Of a stretch of DNA of 64,000 nt, positions 61,505 to 64,000 are shown piece after piece (position 1 is the first letter of the stretch; each line of letters begins with the position of its first letter). The DNA comes from Mesorhizobium sp. NBSH29 (GTDB lineage Bacteria; Pseudomonadota; Alphaproteobacteria; Rhizobiales; Rhizobiaceae). Under the pieces are notes generated by a model. It searched no databases. It was not told where the DNA came from and saw only the letters and a program-made list of their open reading frames with translations. The position numbers and the translations under genes are program-made. Location of the stretch: positions 2,056,501 to 2,120,500 of the forward strand of contig NZ_CP045492.1 in NCBI RefSeq assembly GCF_015500055.1, given 5' to 3'.

Positions 61505-61540
61505 GAAAGAGGAGAGGGGGGGAGAATCCCCCCCTCTTTC
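61505..61540 (+). terminator. G/C hairpin upstream of terminase genes
   Basis: GAAAGAG...GGGGGGG pairs with CCCCCCCTCTTTC around AGAAT, with a small bulge. It may insulate the terminase operon or be part of the packaging site. Confidence 0.4.
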
Positions 61541-61707
61541 CCTTGTTACAAGTTGGTAGATTGAACTTGCGCGCAGTTGACAAAAATCGAGTTTTGCGGT
61601 CAATGCAGAACCCATACCGGATGACTGCGCCCAAGAGGCACCCCCGGTTGACCCCCAAACGGATTGTAGGCCAGCTTGTGCGGAACCAGATCGCAGGAGT
61701 GACTTTG

Positions 61708-61893
61708 ATGTTCGATGTTATCAGCAAAGGGCTGAGGCTCACCGCTAACATTGCCACGCTGCCAGTCTCCCTGGCTGTCGACGCTGTCACCTTCGGCGGT
61801 GAGCTGACCGACAGGGAGGAGGCCTATACGGTCTCCAAGACAAAGCGGATCGCCGACGACTTCAGCGATATCATCGAGGACATCGCCGGCTAA
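61708..61893 (+). CDS. Small hypothetical phage protein before terminase genes
   Basis: 61 residues (MFDVISKGLRLTANIATLPV, DAVTFGGELTDREEAYTVSK). AGGAG before ATG 61708 favours this start; the frame opens earlier (ATG 61603, TTG 61543) with a basic, less protein-like extension. Similar small proteins occur near phage terminase or head genes; function unknown. Confidence 0.6.
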   Translation: MFDVISKGLRLTANIATLPVSLAVDAVTFGGELTDREEAYTVSKTKRIADDFSDIIEDIAG

Positions 61894-61907
61894 AGGATGC
61901 CAAGCAC

Positions 61908-62591
61908 ATGCGCGTCGTTATCCGGAAGCAGAACATCAAATTAATTCTGTCGTTCCAGGAAAGAGCGAAGCTGCTTGGAAACAAGCATTGGCAAACCGAG
62001 GCTTTCCGAGGCGTGGTTGACGCTGGCAGAAAAACCAAGACCCAAGTCCAGCGATCCGTCCACAACCAGATGGCCATGAAGAAATATGGCTTCACCGCAC
62101 AGAACACGCGGGGCACACCCCGCCGCGCAGAGCTGGCGTTCGAAATCTACGCGCTCAAAGGCGGTCAGCGAGTTGAAGAGTACAAGGGTCTGAGAGCCCT
62201 CTCCCCTGGCGGATCAGCCGCTGGCAAGATGAACACTGGCCGTTCGAACAGCGACGCAGGGTTCGTTAAATCGAGCGTCTGGAACTCACCCAGAACCTTC
62301 AAGAGGTCGTTCGCCACCAATGGCGGCTACTTCGCGATGCTGCCAGGTGGGACGAGCACCAAGGCACCCAAGATGCTCTGGACGTTTGGCGCCAAGAAGA
62401 GCCAGCCTCGCGGGGCGGGCGGTCGGTTCGGGAAATCCTCACAGCGATACGGCAAGATCCGGCGCCTGTTTGGCCCCGCTCTCCGGAAAGAGTTGGTCAA
62501 GGACCAAGCGCTGTCCACTTTCTACCGCGTAGGGCCGAAGCTGCTCGAAGATAAGGTCATGAAGCGGATGGAAAAGCTGATAAAGTTCTGA
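61908..62591 (+). CDS. Putative phage structural protein, gpZ-like minor tail/completion type
   Basis: 227 residues, basic. The end GKIRRLFGPALRKELVKDQA, TFYRVGPKLLEDKVMKRMEK resembles the C-terminus of lambda gpZ-like minor tail proteins ('RLYGPSLP..'). The N-terminal part is a long helical region (RGVVDAGRKTKTQVQRSVHN). Finding it before the terminase genes is unusual. Overlaps the terminase small subunit gene start by one base. Confidence 0.5.
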   Translation: MRVVIRKQNIKLILSFQERAKLLGNKHWQTEAFRGVVDAGRKTKTQVQRSVHNQMAMKKYGFTAQNTRGTPRRAELAFEIYALKGGQRVEEYKGLRALSPGGSAAGKMNTGRSNSDAGFVKSSVWNSPRTFKRSFATNGGYFAMLPGGTSTKAPKMLWTFGAKKSQPRGAGGRFGKSSQRYGKIRRLFGPALRKELVKDQALSTFYRVGPKLLEDKVMKRMEKLIKF

Positions 62592-63121
62592 TGGCCAAAA
62601 AAACAAAAGCCGAGACAGCGCGCACCGGCAATATTGCGCCCGTTGTCAACCGCACAGAGATGGCGATCCACCTGGGGGTCACCATTCAGTGGATCGGAAA
62701 GCTTGCGGAAGAAGGCGTGCTTATTCGCGCCGATGGCCGGGGCAAGTTCCAATTCAGCGAGTCTGTCCAGTCGTTTATTCGGCACAAGACGGCGAGCATC
62801 GAGCGCCAAAGCCAATCGACTTCTGCCGATGCGCTGCGCGACCAGCGCGCCCACGAGATTTCGATCAAAATCGCAAGGCAAGAGCGCGACCTGATCCCAC
62901 TCGACGATGCAATGGCCGTCACTGAAAAGCTGGTTGGGATATTTCTCGAATCGATCTCCGGTTTGCCGGCGCGAATGACAAGGGTTCCACGTGAACGACA
63001 GCGCTTTGAAGCCATCTGCGACGAAGAAAGGCTCCGTCTTTCAGACCGCTTCGGAGAATTGGCGAAAACTGTTCGTACGGGCATCGACTCTTCAGAGACC
63101 CTCTCCGAGGACAACGCCTGA
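62591..63121 (+). CDS. terS: Terminase small subunit, Nu1-like
   Basis: 176 residues. VNRTEMAIHLGVTIQWIGKL, AEEGVLIRADGRGKFQFSES is the winged-helix DNA-binding start of Nu1-type small terminases, followed by a long helical part (QRAHEISIKIARQERDLIPL) for assembly with the large subunit. It would recognise the packaging site, perhaps the 11-bp repeats upstream. Confidence 0.85.
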   Translation: MAKKTKAETARTGNIAPVVNRTEMAIHLGVTIQWIGKLAEEGVLIRADGRGKFQFSESVQSFIRHKTASIERQSQSTSADALRDQRAHEISIKIARQERDLIPLDDAMAVTEKLVGIFLESISGLPARMTRVPRERQRFEAICDEERLRLSDRFGELAKTVRTGIDSSETLSEDNA

Positions 63122-64000
63122 CGATTGGGCTCGTAAGAACCGCGTCTATCCGGCCACGTCGGGCATACCTGGCCCTCGCAAGCCCGAGTTAACGCCATAT
63201 ACGATCGCATTTTCCAGAGCGGTGCACGGCCGCACGCACAAAAGGGTTGTCCAAGTTCTTTCTGCTCAGTCAGGGAAATCTGAGGCGCTGCTTGATATTA
63301 TCGGTTCTAGGTTGGACCAGGCACCGGTCCCGCTGTTGTACGTTGGGCCTACGCAGCAGATGGTTCGGGAGCAATTCGAGCCGCGCGTCATGGCGCTGCT
63401 CGACGAGGCACCGTCCCTCATGCGCAAGGTTTCTCGCGGCAAGAAAATGTCAAAAACACGGAAATTTATTTCCGGTGTCCCGCTCCGATTGGCCCATGCG
63501 GGTTCATCTGCCGCACTAAAGTCGGACCCGTTTGGCTTGGCCATCACCGACGAAGCAGACGAACTGGTGAAGGACGTTAAGAAGGCCGGAAACCCGATTG
63601 AACTGATAGACCTTCGCGGCGACACCTACGCTGACTTCGTACACGCGATCGTATCGACACCGGGTAAGGGGCCAAGCGAAGTGGCAGTCGATGAGGAAAG
63701 CGGTCTCGAGTTCTGGGCCGACGTAGATCAAGAGGAGGTCGAGTCCGCAATATGGCGGCTCTGGCTCTCTGGCACTCGCTACCATTGGGCCTGGCCCTGT
63801 CCCCATTGCAACGAATATTTCATTCCGCGCTTCAAGTGCCTCGCGTGGGATAAAGAAATTGATCCTCACACCGGCAAGGAGTTGCCGTCGACAGCATCAA
63901 TGGCGCGGAGAACTGCGCATCTGGTGTGCCCGCGCAACGGCTGCGTGATAGAGGATGACGACAAGGCCGACATGAATGCGAAGGGTGTTTACGTCTCCCC
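62991..64000 (+). CDS. terL: Terminase large subunit, GpA family, 5' part
   Basis: Open at the right edge; about 336 residues seen. DDWARKNRVYPATSGIPGPR and ELTPYTIAFSRAV form the family start; VLSAQSGKSEAL is the P-loop, FGLAITDEADEL the Walker B, and WPCPHCNEYFIP plus VCPRNGCVI look like a zinc ribbon typical of GpA (lambda-type) terminases. GTG 62991 behind AAGGG is the likeliest start, giving a 131-base overlap with terS; TTG 63006 is possible. The nuclease domain lies outside the window. Confidence 0.85.
   Translation, partial: MNDSALKPSATKKGSVFQTASENWRKLFVRASTLQRPSPRTTPDDWARKNRVYPATSGIPGPRKPELTPYTIAFSRAVHGRTHKRVVQVLSAQSGKSEALLDIIGSRLDQAPVPLLYVGPTQQMVREQFEPRVMALLDEAPSLMRKVSRGKKMSKTRKFISGVPLRLAHAGSSAALKSDPFGLAITDEADELVKDVKKAGNPIELIDLRGDTYADFVHAIVSTPGKGPSEVAVDEESGLEFWADVDQEEVESAIWRLWLSGTRYHWAWPCPHCNEYFIPRFKCLAWDKEIDPHTGKELPSTASMARRTAHLVCPRNGCVIEDDDKADMNAKGVYVS

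Larger units (their letters stand above)
59865..61707. other. Gene-free control region: divergent promoters, candidate cos/pac site
   Basis: No supported gene in about 1.8 kb, the longest such stretch in the phage. It separates the leftward block from the rightward terminase genes. It has palindromes at 59900-59913 (CTCGC-ACTT-GCGAG), 60287-60300 (GCCAA-AGGG-TTGGC) and 60332-60346 (CGGCA-N5-TGCCG), an A+T-rich part to 60420, a pyrimidine tandem repeat, a G-run stretch and two groups of 11-bp repeats. Frames here on both strands are low-complexity products of the repeats. Confidence 0.55.
17317..64000. mobile_element. Integrated temperate phage genome (left end; right end outside window)
   Basis: Starts at a tRNA-Pro 3' fragment next to a tyrosine integrase and runs to the right edge. 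It contains excisionase-like, RecT, YqaJ, SSB, S24 repressor, Cro-like, Toprim-helicase, sliding clamp, ParB and small and large terminase genes. At least 46.7 kb are present and the structural genes must lie further right. No insertion sequence or decay was seen; nearly all genes are intact and tightly packed, so it may be functional. The extent is inferred, because the second attachment site is not in view. Confidence 0.88.

Overview
The window reads as alphaproteobacterial chromosome, most likely Hyphomicrobiales (Rhizobiales), with a temperate-phage genome inserted into it. Support comes from high G+C content, frc-type sugar uptake genes with a ROK regulator, a fused OppD-OppF ATPase, a RIME-like palindromic repeat, and phage proteins that resemble alphaproteobacterial CtrA and GapR. 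All function calls rest on reading motifs by eye; no database search was run.

Chromosomal part (1-17316). It opens inside cysNC (sulfate activation), followed by overlapping cysQ. A DegT-type aminotransferase and a PfkB fructokinase lie on the minus strand. A ROK repressor gene (frcR-like) diverges from frcBCA, an ABC importer for fructose-type sugars, and an AT-rich dyad lies between them. Then come a secreted Gly/Ser-rich protein gene broken by a frameshift, pgm, and the peptide importer oppA-oppB-oppC-oppDF.

Phage part (17317 to the end, right end not reached). A 3' fragment of tRNA-Pro(CGG) marks the attachment site, followed by integrase and an overlapping excisionase-like gene. The left arm (minus strand, 18.4-29.6 kb) is a tightly coupled early operon: HerA-like ATPase, SSB, RecD-like helicase, DEDDh exonuclease, RecT, YqaJ nuclease and many small proteins. 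The immunity region (29.6-31.4 kb) holds an S24-type repressor with a coupled secreted protein, a Cro-like gene, and palindromic operators of the form CGGCA-N4-TGCCG. The plus-strand block (31.6-38.9 kb) encodes a GapR-like protein, a RuvC-like nuclease, a stand-alone CtrA-like DNA-binding domain, a methyltransferase-like protein and a Toprim-helicase.

A long minus-strand block (59.8 down to 38.9 kb) encodes a sliding clamp, a ParB without ParA, a DUF4942/methyltransferase, an HNH nuclease, a MoxR ATPase/VWA protein/DUF3150-like module, and a series of small secreted or membrane proteins. A 1.7-kb region without supported genes (59.9-61.7 kb) carries inverted repeats, a pyrimidine tandem repeat and two sets of three 11-bp direct repeats, a candidate cos/pac region. 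Terminase genes follow on the plus strand.

The most unusual feature is a short dyad repeat present at least 14 times, always on the minus strand and nearly always 13-22 nt before a start codon, just upstream of the Shine-Dalgarno sequence. Its arms change together (GCCA/TGGC, GGCA/TGCC, GCA/TGC) around a mostly A-N-Y-A four-base centre. The arm-spacer-arm geometry equals that of the immunity operators. It could be a family of RNA hairpins controlling translation or processing, or a set of dispersed repressor sites comparable to mycobacteriophage stoperators and start-associated sequences.
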